Below the pieces are notes generated by a model that was given only the letters and a program-made list of their open reading frames with translations, searched no databases and was not told the origin of the DNA. A stretch of DNA of 6,727 nt. Source: DATEZO01 sp035255485 (GTDB lineage: Bacteria > Pseudomonadota > Gammaproteobacteria > Burkholderiales > Burkholderiaceae_D). The translations under genes and the position numbers were made by a program. Shown in pieces: positions 6,262 through 6,727 of the stretch; within the stretch, counting starts at the first letter, position 1, and each line of letters begins with the position of its first letter. The stretch is taken from the NCBI GenBank assembly GCA_035255485.1, contig DATEZO010000006.1:1-6727 (forward strand). The letters run 5' to 3'.

Positions 6262-6727
6262 CGCCTGCGGCTCCTTAACAGGCCCGCAAACAGCCGGCTG
6301 AAAACAGCGGGCTTGGGCGCTTCCGCAGGCATCTCATCGTATGCCCTGGCAACCTGGCGCAGCGTCTCGAAAATCATCCGGCGCGGATTCAGCCGTTTGC
6401 CGGTGCGCGTTTCCATCATGAGAATGGATTGCATGGCCAGCAGCGAATGCCCGCCAAGGTCGAAGAAATTATCCTCGGCGCGAATCTCGGCCGTTTTCAG
6501 CAGCTCTTTCCAGACGGATGCAAGAAGCGCTTCCGTTGCCGTGAGCGGCAGATCACCCTCGGGCTCCGCCACCGTGGACACGGTGGCGGGCGGCGGCAAT
6601 TCCTTGCGGTTGATTTTTCCGTTTGGCAGCAAAGGCAGTTGCGGCAGCTGCACGAAGTGCTGCGGCAGCATGTAGGCCGGCAGGCTGGCACGCAGATGTT
6701 CCCGCAGCGGCTGCTCGTCGAGCGTCG
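6258..6727 (-). CDS. Nonribosomal peptide synthetase, C-terminal part (adenylation end plus carrier domain)
   Basis: Only the last 155 complete codons are in the window; the gene continues past the right edge. Residues 1-43 of the visible part are the end of an adenylation domain: a run matching LREHLRASLPAYMLP (7-21) and the A10 motif NGKINR (35-40), whose lysine is the catalytic one in adenylate formation. Residues about 62-132 are a peptidyl carrier domain with DNFFDLGGHSLLAMQ; Ser94 (codon 6444-6446) is the phosphopantetheine site. A basic tail ending LRSRRR follows, and there is no thioesterase or reductase domain, so release must come from another protein or from transfer to an acceptor. 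The stop overlaps the phosphopantetheinyl transferase start. The amino acid activated and the number of modules cannot be told, because the specificity-determining part lies outside. A stand-alone A-PCP protein is equally possible. Confidence 0.92.
   Translation of the reverse strand, partial: TLDEQPLREHLRASLPAYMLPQHFVQLPQLPLLPNGKINRKELPPPATVSTVAEPEGDLPLTATEALLASVWKELLKTAEIRAEDNFFDLGGHSLLAMQSILMMETRTGKRLNPRRMIFETLRQVARAYDEMPAEAPKPAVFSRLFAGLLRSRRR
6271..6276 (-). promoter_or_regulatory. Strong ribosome binding site AAGGAG of the phosphopantetheinyl transferase
   Basis: AAGGAG on the minus strand is 9 bases before the ATG at 6261 and lies within the last codons of the synthetase. It supports that start over Met11 and suggests efficient re-initiation at the ATGA overlap. 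Confidence 0.6.

Noticed and set aside
6258..6671. Reading the carrier-domain segment as a separate small protein starting at the ATG at 6671.
   Set aside because: The open frame continues to the right edge with adenylation-domain sequence directly before this methionine, so it is the end of a larger synthetase.

Overview
The window looks like part of a chromosomal surface-polysaccharide / secondary-metabolite locus from a Gram-negative proteobacterium. The moderately high GC, the protein sequence style and the gene families fit a betaproteobacterium (Burkholderiales, for example Oxalobacteraceae) best. This placement is an inference from gene content; no rRNA or other marker gene is present.

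Layout. The window is almost wholly coding and consists of two tight gene sets transcribed toward each other. The plus-strand set (1-3621) holds a membrane O-antigen ligase/polymerase-type protein (Wzy_C domain, 5' part probably outside the window), a class I SAM-dependent methyltransferase, a GT4-type glycosyltransferase and a NodB-type polysaccharide deacetylase. Gaps between these genes are 11, 10 and 0 bp. The minus-strand set (read from 6727 down to 3627) holds the C-terminal end of a nonribosomal peptide synthetase (end of an adenylation domain, then one peptidyl carrier domain, no thioesterase), an Sfp-type 4'-phosphopantetheinyl transferase and two alpha/beta-hydrolase-fold proteins. 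Every junction in this set is a 4-bp start/stop overlap (ATGA, TTGA, ATGA). The two sets converge with only 5 bp between their stop codons (3619-3621 and 3627-3629).

How the genes may work together. The plus-strand genes are the usual parts of an exopolysaccharide or O-antigen pathway: sugar transfer, tailoring by N-deacetylation and methylation, and membrane-level polymerisation or ligation. In the minus-strand set the phosphopantetheinyl transferase would load the cofactor onto the carrier serine of the adjacent synthetase. The two hydrolase-fold proteins could act on the carrier-bound product, since the synthetase has no release domain of its own. Paired hydrolase-fold genes of this general kind are known beside carrier-protein genes in exosortase A (EpsH)/PEP-CTERM exopolysaccharide loci. 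No exosortase is visible here, so that link is a hypothesis. The most interesting protein is the 4655-5470 hydrolase-fold protein, whose nucleophile position is arginine and which shows no obvious catalytic histidine. It may be a non-hydrolytic member of the fold.

No tRNA, rRNA, CRISPR array, insertion sequence or attachment site was seen, and no non-coding stretch exceeds 11 bp.
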